Shown here: piece after piece, positions 24,961-35,090 of the stretch
Numbering within the stretch: the first letter of the stretch is position 1
How the letters are laid out: each line of letters opens with the position of its first letter
NCBI GenBank assembly: GCA_035341015.1
Contig: DAOQUL010000008.1
Location: forward strand, 27,598 to 91,597
DNA from: JAKQIM01 sp029557965
Lineage (GTDB): Bacteria > Chloroflexota > Anaerolineae > Anaerolineales > UBA4823
Length of the DNA: 64,000 bases
Reading direction: 5' to 3'
Notes under the pieces: generated by a model
The model's database searches: none
What the model saw: the letters and a program-made list of their open reading frames with translations, nothing else
Told to the model about the DNA's origin: nothing
Position numbers and translations under genes: made by a program

Positions 24961-27900
24961 ATGACCAATCTGCAACCTGAAACCCAAAAGAAACCCTCGG
25001 CTGTGAGTCGCCTGACCTATGCCCTCTTGCTGCTCTTGATCTTGATTGCCGGGGCCTATGTGCGGTTTGTGGGGATTGACTGGGGCGAATATCAGTACCT
25101 GCATCCCGACGAACGCTTTTTGATCTGGGTGGGGGCCGATATCCAGCCGGTGGAGAACCTGGCGCAGTATTTTGATGCCGCCAATTCTAGCCTGAACCCC
25201 GAGAACCGCGGCCACCCCTTCTACGTTTACGGCACCTTGCCCATGTTCATCACCCGTTACCTGGCAGAGTGGGCTTACGAGCGGGTGGGCTTCAACGAGA
25301 TGACGGATATGGGGCGAACCCTTTCGGCCCTGGTCGACTGGCTGGTGATCCTCCTGGTCTACGCGGTGGCTCGGCGCGCCTACGATCAGCGCGTGGCGAT
25401 CCTGGCGGCGGCCTTCTCGGCCTTTGCCGTCTTGCAGATCCAGCAGTCGCACTTCTTTACCATGGATACTTTCGTCAACCTGTTTACCTTGTTGGCGATC
25501 TACTATGCCGTTAAGATTGTCTCCCGTAAAGCGCCCGCCCCCGAACCCATTGACCTGCCGCTGGCAGAGGAGCCGGCTTTGCCCGGCGCCACTGACCCTG
25601 AACCGGCGGGCGAGGCGCTTGAATCTGGCGATGCGCCCTTGCTGGCTGATACGCCGCCTGCCGAGCCGCCTGCCAGGCCCAATTTCTGGCGTTCGCCTGA
25701 CCTGTGGCTGAGCATTGCCTTCGGTTTTGCCCTGGGCTGCGCCGTGGCCTCTAAGCTCAATGCTGCCCCGGTGGCGATGATGCTGCCGCTGGCTTTTGGC
25801 CTGCGTTATTTCAAGCTGCCCGTGGCAGAGCGGACGCGCTGGATGGCGCAGATCCTGGTCTTCCTGGCGGCGGGCGCGCTGGTCAGCTTGCTGGCCTTTC
25901 GCATTTTCCAGCCTTACGCCTTCACCGGCCCCAGCTTCTTTAACGTAAAAATCTACCAGCCCTGGTTGGCCGATATCCTCGAGCAGCGCAACCAGGCCGC
26001 CGGCGACCTGGATTATCCCCCTGCCATGCAGTGGGCGCGCCGCTCCCTGGCTTTTTCTTTCCAGAACATCACCGTCTGGGGTCTGGGCCTGCCGCTCGGC
26101 ATCCTGGCATGGGCGGGCTTCTTATGGGTTGGGTGGCGTATTTTAAGGGGCGATTGGCACAAGCATCTGCTGCTGTGGTCTTGGACGGCGGCCTACTTCC
26201 TCTGGCAGTCTTTCCAATTCAACCCCACCATGCGCTACCAGCTTCCCATTTACCCCATGCTGGCGATCTTTGCTGCCTGGGCCCTGGTGGCCCTGTACGA
26301 CCTGGGCCAGGCGCGGGTCAAAGATGCCGCCGCCCTTGAAAACGAGGCCCCCGCGGAAGGCCTGGTCAGCGTCTCGCAGCCTGGGCGCGGGGAGCGTTTC
26401 TTCCGCCCAGCTGCCGTGATCCTGGGTGCGTTGGTGCTCGTGGCAACCGCGGCCTACGCCTTTGCCTTCAGCGGCATCTATACCCGGCCGATCACGCGCG
26501 TTGAGGCCTCTTATTGGATCTACCAGAATATCCCCGGCCCGATCAACCTGCACCTGCAAACAGAGGCCGGCCCTTACAACCAGATTATCTCCTTCCCCAG
26601 CGGTTCCTTTGTTGGCCCTGGTCAACCGTATGTGGCGACCTTCTCCGCCAAAGAGAGCGGCACGTTGAACGAAATCTACCTGGGTGGCGTGGTTGACCTG
26701 CAAACGGGCCAATCTGCTGTCTTAAACCTGGTTGTCAGCCAGCAGCCGGATGGCGAAAAACCGTTAAGCACCCTGGTCATTGAACCGTCCAAGCCCAAAG
26801 AAGAGGACGAGCCGGTGGGGCAAGAATACAGCCTCCTGCTCAGCCCAGCCGTCGAAGTGGTCAAAGACCAGGTTTATTACCTGTACTTCTCGGTGCCCGA
26901 TACGGGCAGCACCGTCGATGTCTGTGGGCCGCTGGTGGTGACCATCCAGAACGGCAGCGAGATCTACCCCCAGCAGCTTCCCCAGCCGCAGCAGTGCCTC
27001 ATCCGCTCTGGTATGCCCTACAGCATGTCTTTCGTTGCTTTGCAGAGCGGCCTGCTGACCGAAATCTACCTGGCCAATGTGGCCGACTTGAGCACAGAGG
27101 CTGGCTTGCAGACCCTGGATCTCGTTGTCAGCCCTACCAGCGACGACGGCTTGTTTGCCACCGCCACCTTACGCGAGGATTTCTCGCCGGATGCAGATGG
27201 CAAGGGCCAGGGATATACGCTGGCCCTCGACCGCCCGGTGGATATTGTGGCCGGGCAGAACTACCAATTCTCGCTGGTGTTGCGAGAGGGCAGCGGCGCT
27301 ATCCAGGTCTATGGCTCGGGTGTGGCCAATGAAGGGGATTGGGATGACGGCCTGCCGGTGCGCGTGAACGGGTACGATGCCTATGGCGGCATCTATCCCA
27401 ACGGCCTGAATTTCAACATGTACACAGACGATAACCTCGAGAAGCGTGAGCGCTTCTTGAATATCTACGACGAGGCCGATTACATTATTATTAGCTCCAA
27501 CCGCCAGTGGGGCACCCTCACACGCCTGCCTGAGCGCCACCCCATGACCGAGGTGCATTACCGCCACCTGCTCGGCTGCCCCGATGATCAGACGGTCGAA
27601 TGGTGCTACCGGGTGGCCCAGCCGGGCATGTTCCAGGGCGACCTGGGGTTTGAACTGGTCAAGGTCTTCCAATCTGATCCGCAGATTGGCCCCCTGCACA
27701 TCAACACCCAATTCGCTGAAGAAGCCTTTACCGTCTATGACCATCCCAAGGTGCTGATCTTCCGCAAAACTGCCGATTACAGCGCTCAGCGCGCCAGCGA
27801 CATCTTGGGGGCGGCCGATATTGACCACATCATCCGCGTCACACCCAAGAAGGCCAAGTCTTACCCTGCCACGCTGACCCTGCCCGCCGAAAGGCTGGGC

Positions 27901-30495
27901 GAACAGCAGGCCGGCGGCACCTGGTCAGATTATTTTGACACCCAGGCGCTGCAAAACCGGGTGCAGGTAGTGGGCGTCATCGCCTGGTACCTGAGCGTGA
28001 GCGTGCTGGGCTTGCTGGCTTACCCCCTGCTGCGCCTGGCCTTGCCCGGCCTGCCCGATCACGGCTACCCCCTGGCACGCACCGCTGGGATGCTGCTGTT
28101 GGCTTACTTCACCTGGCTGGCAGGATCTTTGCGCATCCCCTTCGAGCGGTTGACGATCAGCGTGGTGATTGCTTTGCTGGCCCTCACTGCCGTCTTCCTG
28201 GCCTATCGCCAGCGCAGTGAGCTGCGCCAGGAGTGGCGCAAACGCTGGAAGTACTTCCTGGTGGTCGAGTTATTAACGCTGGCTTTCTTCCTGTTCTTCC
28301 TGGCCATCCGTTGGGGCAACCCCGATCTGTGGCACCAGTGGAAGGGCGGCGAGAAGCCGATGGACTTTGCCTACTTCAACGCCGTGTTGAAGAGCACCAG
28401 CTTCCCGCCCTACGATCCCTGGTATGCCGGCGGCTACCTGAACTATTACTACTACGGCTATGTCTTTGTGGGGGTGCTGGTCAAGTGGTTGGGCCTGGTG
28501 CCGGCCTTTGCATATAACCTCATCTTGCCCACCCTCTTCAGCCTGACGGCCCTGGGCGCTTTCTCTATTGCGTTCAATGTGAAGATGGCTGTGCCGCAGC
28601 GCGAGCCGGTGGAGCCAGAACCCCCTGTGGAGTTGGCTGAAGGCGAGCAAGCTGCGTCCCCTGTGCCCTCTCACCGCCCGCCGCTGAAAACGCCCTCCCT
28701 GCGCGCCGCAGTCATGGTTGGCATGGCGGCAGCCCTGGGCATGGCTGTGCTGGGCAACCTGGGTACCGTGCGCATGATCTTGCGCGGTTACCAACAACTT
28801 GCCATCCCCGGCGGACTGACCGCCGATACTGGCCTCTTCACCCGCATCATCGGCACCTTCCAGGGGCTGGCCAAAGTTGCCTCGGGCCAGGCCTCTCTGC
28901 CTTACGGCCTGGGCGATTGGTACTGGATCCCCAGCCGGGCCATCCCCGCGCCCAACGAAGTCGAGCCGATCACCGAGTTCCCCTTCTTTACCTTCATTTA
29001 CGCAGACCTGCACGCCCACATGATGGCCCTGCCGATTGCCCTGCTGGCGCTGGCCTGGGTCTTCTCAGTGGTGCTGGGACGCGGCAAGTGGCCGGGCTGG
29101 TTAGCGGGCGGATTGGGCTTTGTGTTGGGCGGGGTGGCCATTGGGGCCCTGCGCCCCACCAATACCTGGGATATCTTCGTTTACATTGTCCTGGCGGCGC
29201 TGGCAGTGGGTTATACCTGGTGGCGCTACCTGGCTGTAGACGAGAACACGTTTGGCGGCACAATCCTGGCGGGCCTGCCGGCCTGGTTCAAGCGCCTGGC
29301 GCTGACCGCGGCGGGCGTGGGCCTGATCGTTGGCTTATCCCTTTTGCTGTACCAACCTTATGCCCAATGGTACGGCCTGGGCTACAGCAAGGTGGAGCTG
29401 TGGAAGGGTACCCATACCCCTTCCACCTCTTACCTGGTCCATTGGGGCTTGTTCCTCTTCTTGATCGTCTCGTGGATGGCCTGGGAAACGCGGCAGTGGA
29501 TGGCCGAAACCCCCATCTCGGCTTTGAGCAAGTTGAAATCCCGCCTGCCCCTCTTGCAAGGTGCTTTGATCTTGCTGGTGACCTGGGTGGCAGTGCTGAC
29601 CTGGTACCTGAAGATCAGCGTGGCCTGGCTGGTCTTGCCGCTGGCAACCTGGGCCCTGATCCTCTTGCTCAGGCCCGCCCAGCCGGACGGCAAGCGCCTG
29701 GTGCTCTTCTTGGTGGGCACCGGCCTGGTGTTGACCCTGATGGTTGAGATGATCGTGCTGCGCGGCGATATCGGGCGCATGAACACCGTCTTTAAGTTCT
29801 ACCTGCAGGTCTGGACGCTCTTCGCCGTCAGTGCGGCGGCGGCTTTGGGCTGGCTGATGCCTTACCTGCGCACCTGGAAGCCCGGTTGGCGCATTCCCTG
29901 GCAGGCTGCCCTGGTCACCCTGGCAACCTGTGCCGCCCTCTTTACGCTTTTGGGCGGGATGGCTAAGATCCGCGACCGCATGGTTTCTACTGCGCCGCAC
30001 ACCCTCGACGGCATGGCTTACATGCAATATGCCGGTTACGAGGAGCACAATGCCTATACTGATAATTACGACCGCATGGATCTGAGCCAGGATTACAATG
30101 CCATCCGTTGGCTGCAAGATCACGTAGAAGGCTCGCCGGTGATCGTTGAGGCCAATTCGCGCAACCTCTACCGCTGGTACTCGCGCTACACCATCTACAC
30201 CGGCCTGCCCGGCGTGGTGGGTTGGGAATGGCACCAACAGCAGCAGCGCGCCCTCAACCCGGGGGATTGGGTCACGCAGCGCGTTTATGAAGTCGATGAC
30301 TTCTACAATACGCTGGATGCCGCAGCGGCGCGCCGGTTCTTGCTGCGCTACGATGTACGCTACATTGTTCTTGGCCAGCTTGAGCGCACCACCTATTACG
30401 GCCCTGGGCTCGATAAGTTCGAGAGCTACGATGGCCGCTTGTGGCAAGAAATCTATCGCGACCGGGATACGGTGATCTACGAGGTGCTGCCGTGA
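24961..30495 (+). CDS. giant fusion: PMT/GT39-like transferase plus Chlor_Arch_YYY (DUF2298) membrane domain
   Basis: An 1844-residue polytopic protein. Residues 1-about 500 form a PMT-type module with the first-loop motif HPDERF (D50, E51) expected to be catalytic, and a Pro/Glu-rich insertion near residue 200. Residues about 520-1000 form a large soluble, presumably extracytoplasmic region with two similar beta-rich stretches (each with GLLTEIYL- or GTLNEIYL-type strands). From about residue 1005 the protein is a DUF2298/Chlor_Arch_YYY domain with NYYYYGY near residue 1160. The family name reflects occurrence in Chloroflexi and Archaea; its role is unknown. Its stop overlaps the next start (GTGA), and the next gene repeats the YYY domain alone. 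Confidence 0.88.
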   Translation: MTNLQPETQKKPSAVSRLTYALLLLLILIAGAYVRFVGIDWGEYQYLHPDERFLIWVGADIQPVENLAQYFDAANSSLNPENRGHPFYVYGTLPMFITRYLAEWAYERVGFNEMTDMGRTLSALVDWLVILLVYAVARRAYDQRVAILAAAFSAFAVLQIQQSHFFTMDTFVNLFTLLAIYYAVKIVSRKAPAPEPIDLPLAEEPALPGATDPEPAGEALESGDAPLLADTPPAEPPARPNFWRSPDLWLSIAFGFALGCAVASKLNAAPVAMMLPLAFGLRYFKLPVAERTRWMAQILVFLAAGALVSLLAFRIFQPYAFTGPSFFNVKIYQPWLADILEQRNQAAGDLDYPPAMQWARRSLAFSFQNITVWGLGLPLGILAWAGFLWVGWRILRGDWHKHLLLWSWTAAYFLWQSFQFNPTMRYQLPIYPMLAIFAAWALVALYDLGQARVKDAAALENEAPAEGLVSVSQPGRGERFFRPAAVILGALVLVATAAYAFAFSGIYTRPITRVEASYWIYQNIPGPINLHLQTEAGPYNQIISFPSGSFVGPGQPYVATFSAKESGTLNEIYLGGVVDLQTGQSAVLNLVVSQQPDGEKPLSTLVIEPSKPKEEDEPVGQEYSLLLSPAVEVVKDQVYYLYFSVPDTGSTVDVCGPLVVTIQNGSEIYPQQLPQPQQCLIRSGMPYSMSFVALQSGLLTEIYLANVADLSTEAGLQTLDLVVSPTSDDGLFATATLREDFSPDADGKGQGYTLALDRPVDIVAGQNYQFSLVLREGSGAIQVYGSGVANEGDWDDGLPVRVNGYDAYGGIYPNGLNFNMYTDDNLEKRERFLNIYDEADYIIISSNRQWGTLTRLPERHPMTEVHYRHLLGCPDDQTVEWCYRVAQPGMFQGDLGFELVKVFQSDPQIGPLHINTQFAEEAFTVYDHPKVLIFRKTADYSAQRASDILGAADIDHIIRVTPKKAKSYPATLTLPAERLGEQQAGGTWSDYFDTQALQNRVQVVGVIAWYLSVSVLGLLAYPLLRLALPGLPDHGYPLARTAGMLLLAYFTWLAGSLRIPFERLTISVVIALLALTAVFLAYRQRSELRQEWRKRWKYFLVVELLTLAFFLFFLAIRWGNPDLWHQWKGGEKPMDFAYFNAVLKSTSFPPYDPWYAGGYLNYYYYGYVFVGVLVKWLGLVPAFAYNLILPTLFSLTALGAFSIAFNVKMAVPQREPVEPEPPVELAEGEQAASPVPSHRPPLKTPSLRAAVMVGMAAALGMAVLGNLGTVRMILRGYQQLAIPGGLTADTGLFTRIIGTFQGLAKVASGQASLPYGLGDWYWIPSRAIPAPNEVEPITEFPFFTFIYADLHAHMMALPIALLALAWVFSVVLGRGKWPGWLAGGLGFVLGGVAIGALRPTNTWDIFVYIVLAALAVGYTWWRYLAVDENTFGGTILAGLPAWFKRLALTAAGVGLIVGLSLLLYQPYAQWYGLGYSKVELWKGTHTPSTSYLVHWGLFLFLIVSWMAWETRQWMAETPISALSKLKSRLPLLQGALILLVTWVAVLTWYLKISVAWLVLPLATWALILLLRPAQPDGKRLVLFLVGTGLVLTLMVEMIVLRGDIGRMNTVFKFYLQVWTLFAVSAAAALGWLMPYLRTWKPGWRIPWQAALVTLATCAALFTLLGGMAKIRDRMVSTAPHTLDGMAYMQYAGYEEHNAYTDNYDRMDLSQDYNAIRWLQDHVEGSPVIVEANSRNLYRWYSRYTIYTGLPGVVGWEWHQQQQRALNPGDWVTQRVYEVDDFYNTLDAAAARRFLLRYDVRYIVLGQLERTTYYGPGLDKFESYDGRLWQEIYRDRDTVIYEVLP

Positions 30496-33113
30496 TCTAC
30501 GTGCTTCTCTGGTGGTTGATCATGCAGGTGCTGGGCTGGTTGGCCCTGCCCACCGCCATGCGCCTGTTTCGCTGGCTGCCAGACCGCGGCTATGCCTTTT
30601 CGAAGGCCTTTGGCCTGCTGATCTCCAGCTATTTGCTGTGGATAGGGGCTTCTACCGGCTTGCTGCGCAACGATACCGGCGGCATCCTGTTCGCCCTGTT
30701 GGCGTTGGCGGGTCTTTCGGCCTGGTGTTATTTCCGTCAGCCGCTCGGCGAGCTTCAGCACTACCTGCGAAGCAAGAAGGGCCTGATCATCACGGTTGAA
30801 ATACTCTTCGCCCTGGCCTTCGTGGCCTGGGCCGTGCTGCGCGCCTATGCTTCTTTTAAAATTGAATCGGCCGGCGGCGAGAAGTTCATGGAGATCGCCT
30901 TCCTGAACGCCATTCTGCGCAGCGAGCACTTCCCGCCGCAAGATCCCTGGCTCTCGGGCTTTGCCATCTCATACTATTACTTCGGTTATGTGATGATGGC
31001 CCTGGTCACGCGCTTCTCGGGTGCACCGGCGGGCATTGCTTTTGACCTGTACGACAGCCTCTTGTTCGCCCTGACGTTGATCGGTGCTTTTGGCGTGGTC
31101 TATAACCTGGTCAAGCTCAGTCTACACAAAGAAGAGCAGGCCGGTTCTGCCCGTGCCGTTCAGCGCGAAAGTCAGCCATTGGCAGCCGGTTTGCTGGGGG
31201 CGCTTTTCGTGGCCTTCCTGGGCAACCTTGCCGGCCTGTGGGAAGCCTTGCACTCTTGGGGTAAACTGCCGGCTTCCTTTTGGACCTGGCTGGATATCCC
31301 CTCCCTGGCACAGGCGCCGATCAACGGCACGCTCTACCCCACGCATTGGATGTGGTGGTGGCGCGGCTCGCGCGTCATTCAAGATGTAAACCTGGCTGGC
31401 GCGCCGATCGGCGCCTCGCCGATCGACGAATTCCCCTATTTCAGTTTTATGCTGGGTGATAACCATCCCCACGTGCTGGCTTTGCCTTTTGTGCTCTTGG
31501 CGATTGGCGTGGCGCTTAACTTGTTGGCCCGGCAGCTCTCGGCGGCACCTGCCCAGCCCGGCGAGCAGGCCGGCGCGGCCAAATGGTGGAATCCGGTGGG
31601 CTTTGCCTTGGACAATGATTGGGGGTTGTTCATCGGTGCGGCCTTGGTGATCGGGGCCTTGGGCTTCTTGAATACCTGGGACCTGCCGATCTATTTGGCG
31701 CTGGCGGTGCTGGCCTATGCCGTGGGCCGGGCTTCGCACCTGGGCCGCCTGGATAAAGATACCCTGCTGCGCGCCGGGCTGCTGCTTTTGGCCTTGGGGG
31801 TGGCGTGTTTCATCCTTTACTTCTTCTTCTACATTGGTTTCAGCTCTCAGGCCGGGGGTGTGCTGCCCTACGTCTGGCCTCCCACGCGCATGCTGCAGTT
31901 CTTGACCATGTTCGGGGCTTTTGCGTTTGTGCTGGCTTGTTTCTTGCCGGCCTTCCTGGCCAAGCAAAAAGAGGCCGGCAGTCGGTTGTGGAAGCAGGCC
32001 CTGGCCTGGTGGGGGCGCATCCTCTTGATCTGTCTGGCTTTCTTCCTCTTTGCCTGGCTGGTGATTGCCCTGGGCAGCGCGGCGTTGAACGAAAACCAGT
32101 TGGTCAATTCGGCCCTGGCGGCCCTGTTGAGCGGCATGACGCTGAAGGACGGCTTCTTTGCCAGCCTGGCTGCCCGCCTCACAGATCCCTGGATGCTGCT
32201 CTTCACCTCAGGCTTGATGGCCCTGGCCCTGGCCAATGCCCTGCACCTAGTCTGGCACAAGGCCGCTGAGCCTGCGGCCCTCGCCTCAGACCAGGAACCT
32301 GCCCTGCCCTCTGAACACAGCCGCTGGCCCTTAACCAGTGAGTTGTTTGTGTTTTTGCTGGCTTTTACCGGCCTGGCCCTGGTGCTGGTGGTGGAGTTTG
32401 TCTACTTGCGCGATAGTTTTGCTGTGCGCATGAACACCATCTTTAAATTCTATTACCAGGCCTGGGTGATGATGGGATTGGCCAGCGCCTACGGCGTTTG
32501 GTGGTTGCTGAACCATCTCTCTGGCCGCCTTGGGCGCGGCCTCTTCTTGATTGGCACAGGGTTGGTGCTCGCTGCCAGCCTGCTCTACCCCCTCATGGCA
32601 ACCTGGAGCCGGGCGGATGCCTTCCAGAGCGTGCCGAACCTGGACGGTTCCAGCGGCATCGCCAGGGGCCATCCCGATGACTGGGCGGCGATCGAATGGC
32701 TCAATGCCAACCTCAGCGGCGCGCCGGTCATCCTGGAATCGCCCAGCACCGGGGCTTTGGGTGAGGGCGCCTATACCTACCGCGGGCGCATCAGTGCCTT
32801 CACCGGCCTGCCGACCGTGTTGGGTTGGTCGAACCACGAAGGCCAGTGGCGCGGCAGCTATACCGAGCAGAACCTGCGCGAGCCCGATATCATCACCATC
32901 TACACCACCGGCGACCCCCAGTTGATGCTTGACCTGCTGCGCAAGTGGCAAGTTGAATACCTCATCGTTGGCGCGGCCGAGACGAGCTATATCCAGGACC
33001 TTTGCGCTGATGGCAGCCGTGGCTGTAACCTGAATATGGCTTTGCGCAAGTTTGACCTGATGCTTGAGCCCGTCTTCACCCAAGGCCAGACCACGATCTA
33101 TGTTGTCCCCTAG
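30492..33113 (+). CDS. Chlor_Arch_YYY (DUF2298) polytopic membrane protein
   Basis: An 873-residue integral membrane protein related over its length to the C-terminal half of the preceding gene product. Shared features are the paired loop motif FPPQDPWLSGFAISYYYFGY at about residues 145-165, DEFPYFSFMLGDNHPHV, the LRDSFAVRMNTIFKFYYQAW segment and a soluble end with a TGLPTVLGW motif. Around 15-18 hydrophobic helices are visible. It is presumably a GT-C-like transferase or a polymer transporter; no enzyme activity is established. It starts at GTG 30492, overlapping the upstream stop, so both are made from one message, and duplication followed by fusion is a plausible history. Confidence 0.86.
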   Translation: MIYVLLWWLIMQVLGWLALPTAMRLFRWLPDRGYAFSKAFGLLISSYLLWIGASTGLLRNDTGGILFALLALAGLSAWCYFRQPLGELQHYLRSKKGLIITVEILFALAFVAWAVLRAYASFKIESAGGEKFMEIAFLNAILRSEHFPPQDPWLSGFAISYYYFGYVMMALVTRFSGAPAGIAFDLYDSLLFALTLIGAFGVVYNLVKLSLHKEEQAGSARAVQRESQPLAAGLLGALFVAFLGNLAGLWEALHSWGKLPASFWTWLDIPSLAQAPINGTLYPTHWMWWWRGSRVIQDVNLAGAPIGASPIDEFPYFSFMLGDNHPHVLALPFVLLAIGVALNLLARQLSAAPAQPGEQAGAAKWWNPVGFALDNDWGLFIGAALVIGALGFLNTWDLPIYLALAVLAYAVGRASHLGRLDKDTLLRAGLLLLALGVACFILYFFFYIGFSSQAGGVLPYVWPPTRMLQFLTMFGAFAFVLACFLPAFLAKQKEAGSRLWKQALAWWGRILLICLAFFLFAWLVIALGSAALNENQLVNSALAALLSGMTLKDGFFASLAARLTDPWMLLFTSGLMALALANALHLVWHKAAEPAALASDQEPALPSEHSRWPLTSELFVFLLAFTGLALVLVVEFVYLRDSFAVRMNTIFKFYYQAWVMMGLASAYGVWWLLNHLSGRLGRGLFLIGTGLVLAASLLYPLMATWSRADAFQSVPNLDGSSGIARGHPDDWAAIEWLNANLSGAPVILESPSTGALGEGAYTYRGRISAFTGLPTVLGWSNHEGQWRGSYTEQNLREPDIITIYTTGDPQLMLDLLRKWQVEYLIVGAAETSYIQDLCADGSRGCNLNMALRKFDLMLEPVFTQGQTTIYVVP

Positions 33114-33151
33114 AATCTGTGTCGCTGTGGCGGTCTCGGTCACCGAATAAA

Positions 33152-33178
33152 TTTACGCCATGAGCCATCGAGTATAAT
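33152..33178 (+). promoter_or_regulatory. possible promoter before the 625-residue membrane protein
   Basis: A consensus TATAAT (33173-33178) ends 15 bases before the ATG at 33194. TTTACG at 33152-33157 is a weak -35 at a short 15-base spacing. There is no Shine-Dalgarno, so the leader would be about eight bases. Confidence 0.45.
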
Positions 33179-33193
33179 AGACGCGTTCAACCT

Positions 33194-35071
33194 ATGAAAA
33201 CCAAAACCTTCACTTTTGAACTTTTCCTCTACCTCCTGGCCTTCGTGTTGGCCCTGGTCTTGCGCCTGGCGCAGTTGGGCGCGGCACCCTTAGGGGATGT
33301 GGAGGCCGGTTGGGCTTTGCAGGCGCTCGACCTGGTGCGCGGGCAAGAATTCACCTTCGGCCCCCAGCCGCTTTACGTGCTCTTTACCAGCCAGCTCTTT
33401 GCACTGCTGGGCAGCAGCAACGCCCTGGCCCGTTTACTACCGGCCCTGGCTGGCAGCAGCCTGCCCCTTTTGCCGCTCTTCTTGGGCCGTTGGATCTCTG
33501 GCTCGCAGAGACTGCGTTGGGCCGGGCTGATCTTTGCCTTTGGCATGGCGATTGACCCTGGCCTGGTGGCGCTCTCGCGCCAGGCCGGCAGCCTGGTTCC
33601 GGCCCTGGCTTTTAGCTTTTTGGCCGTGGCGCTGTATGCCGCCCGCCGCCCGGTGCCGGCGGGCATCCTGGCGGGGCTGGCGCTGCTCTCGGGGCCGGCT
33701 GTGCTGCATGGCGCCCTGACCCTGGCGGCGGCCTTTGGCCTGTCGCACCTGCTGGATAAGAACCTGGCTTCCATCGCGGCACCGGCTGCGACCGGTACAG
33801 GTGATGCCGATGCGGACCTCGCCAGCAACTTGCCTGGGGAAGCACCGGCAGAGCAGGCTGCGGCGTTTGATTTTTCGGCTCACTTGCTGCGTCCGGCTTT
33901 GCTGAGCGCCGGGGTGGTGCTTCTGCTTGCAGGGACGCTCTTCTTGCGCGTCCCGCAGGGCCTGGCGGCCCTGTTTGGCAGCCTGCCCGGCTACATCTCA
34001 GGTTGGGTACAGCCTTCTGGCATCTCCCTGCTGCATCTGCTGGCGGGGCTGGCCTTCTACCAGCCCTTGGTGCTGATCTTTGCCCTGATCGGCCTGGGAC
34101 GCGCCCTGTTTGACCTGACCACCCTGCCCACTAATGCCCAGTTGGGGCCGCGCCTGGCTTTGCGCCTGGGCTTGTGGGTGTTGGCTGCCTTGATCCTGGT
34201 TCTGCTTTACACTGCGCGCCAGGTTGCCGACCTGGCCTGGCTGCTGCCGCCCTTGTGGGGTCTGGCAGCCATGGAACTGGCCCAACATCTACCGCCTGCC
34301 AGAGATGCCGCCAACCGCCGGGTGGCGGTGGGCCTGGCCTGTTTGCTGGTGGTGTTGGCCGCTTTGAGTTGGATCAGCCTGCTGGCCCTGGCGCGGCAGC
34401 CGGGCACCCTGTTGTATGCGGCTTTGATCGTGGGGGCGCTGCTGATGGGCTTCGTCCTCACCTTGTTGGTTGGGGCGGGTTGGTCCATCCCGGCGGCGCG
34501 CATGGGGCTGGTCTGGGCCGCAGCCACCTGTTTATTTTTAGGCTCGTTCTCTGCCGCCTGGGGGGCGGCGTACCTGCGCCCCAATGGGGCACAGGAGTTG
34601 TGGAGCCCAATCCCGGCCGCGGGGCAAGTGCAGCAAATGGTTTCTACCCTGGGAGACCTGGCCGAATGGAACAGCGGTCATCGCCAGGATATTGGGGTGC
34701 TTGTGACCGTCGACAGCGCTTCTTTGCGCTGGGCGCTGCGCGATTTCTCGAATGTCCGCTATGTCGCCGGCCTGGCAGCCAGTGAATCGCCCGGCGTGGT
34801 GATTGCCCCCAGAGATCAAGAGACGCCGGCCCTTGCCCAGGCTTACCGCGGGCAGGATTTTGTCTGGCGGGTGTACCCGGGCTGGCCGGGCCTTTTACCT
34901 TCGAACCTGCCGGCCTGGCTCACTTCTCGCCAGGCGCCCCTGGCCTCAGAGCAGGTGGTCTTGTGGGCGCGGGTTGACCTTTTTCCAGACCAGGGCTTGG
35001 GCCAGGCTGCGCAGCCGGCAGAGCTGGATGAGCTGGTTGTTCCGGCTGACGAAGAACAGATCATCCCATAA
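33194..35071 (+). CDS. polytopic glycosyltransferase-like membrane protein (GT39-related)
   Basis: A 625-residue protein with an N-terminal transmembrane anchor, a first loop with acidic residues (GDVEAGWALQALDLVRGQEF), about 12 more hydrophobic helices, an Ala/Glu-rich hydrophilic insert near residues 195-225 and a soluble C-terminal domain of about 150 residues. This is the RgtA/B/C/D-like or PMT-like GT-C layout, more diverged than the two genes upstream. It extends the membrane glycosyltransferase cluster and is followed 19 bases later by cmk. The hydrophilic end PADEEQIIP is acidic. The reaction is unknown. Confidence 0.75.
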   Translation: MKTKTFTFELFLYLLAFVLALVLRLAQLGAAPLGDVEAGWALQALDLVRGQEFTFGPQPLYVLFTSQLFALLGSSNALARLLPALAGSSLPLLPLFLGRWISGSQRLRWAGLIFAFGMAIDPGLVALSRQAGSLVPALAFSFLAVALYAARRPVPAGILAGLALLSGPAVLHGALTLAAAFGLSHLLDKNLASIAAPAATGTGDADADLASNLPGEAPAEQAAAFDFSAHLLRPALLSAGVVLLLAGTLFLRVPQGLAALFGSLPGYISGWVQPSGISLLHLLAGLAFYQPLVLIFALIGLGRALFDLTTLPTNAQLGPRLALRLGLWVLAALILVLLYTARQVADLAWLLPPLWGLAAMELAQHLPPARDAANRRVAVGLACLLVVLAALSWISLLALARQPGTLLYAALIVGALLMGFVLTLLVGAGWSIPAARMGLVWAAATCLFLGSFSAAWGAAYLRPNGAQELWSPIPAAGQVQQMVSTLGDLAEWNSGHRQDIGVLVTVDSASLRWALRDFSNVRYVAGLAASESPGVVIAPRDQETPALAQAYRGQDFVWRVYPGWPGLLPSNLPAWLTSRQAPLASEQVVLWARVDLFPDQGLGQAAQPAELDELVVPADEEQIIP

Positions 35072-35090
35072 CAGTACGCTGAGAGGATAA

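Noticed and set aside
29335..30447. 370-codon open frame antisense to the 1844-residue membrane protein gene
   Set aside because: It is the shadow of a GC-rich coding strand; its translation is Gln/His/Gly-rich low-complexity text with no domain.
31122..31967. 281-codon antisense frame within the DUF2298 gene
   Set aside because: Same reason: it is opposite a convincing polytopic protein and reads as unstructured sequence.
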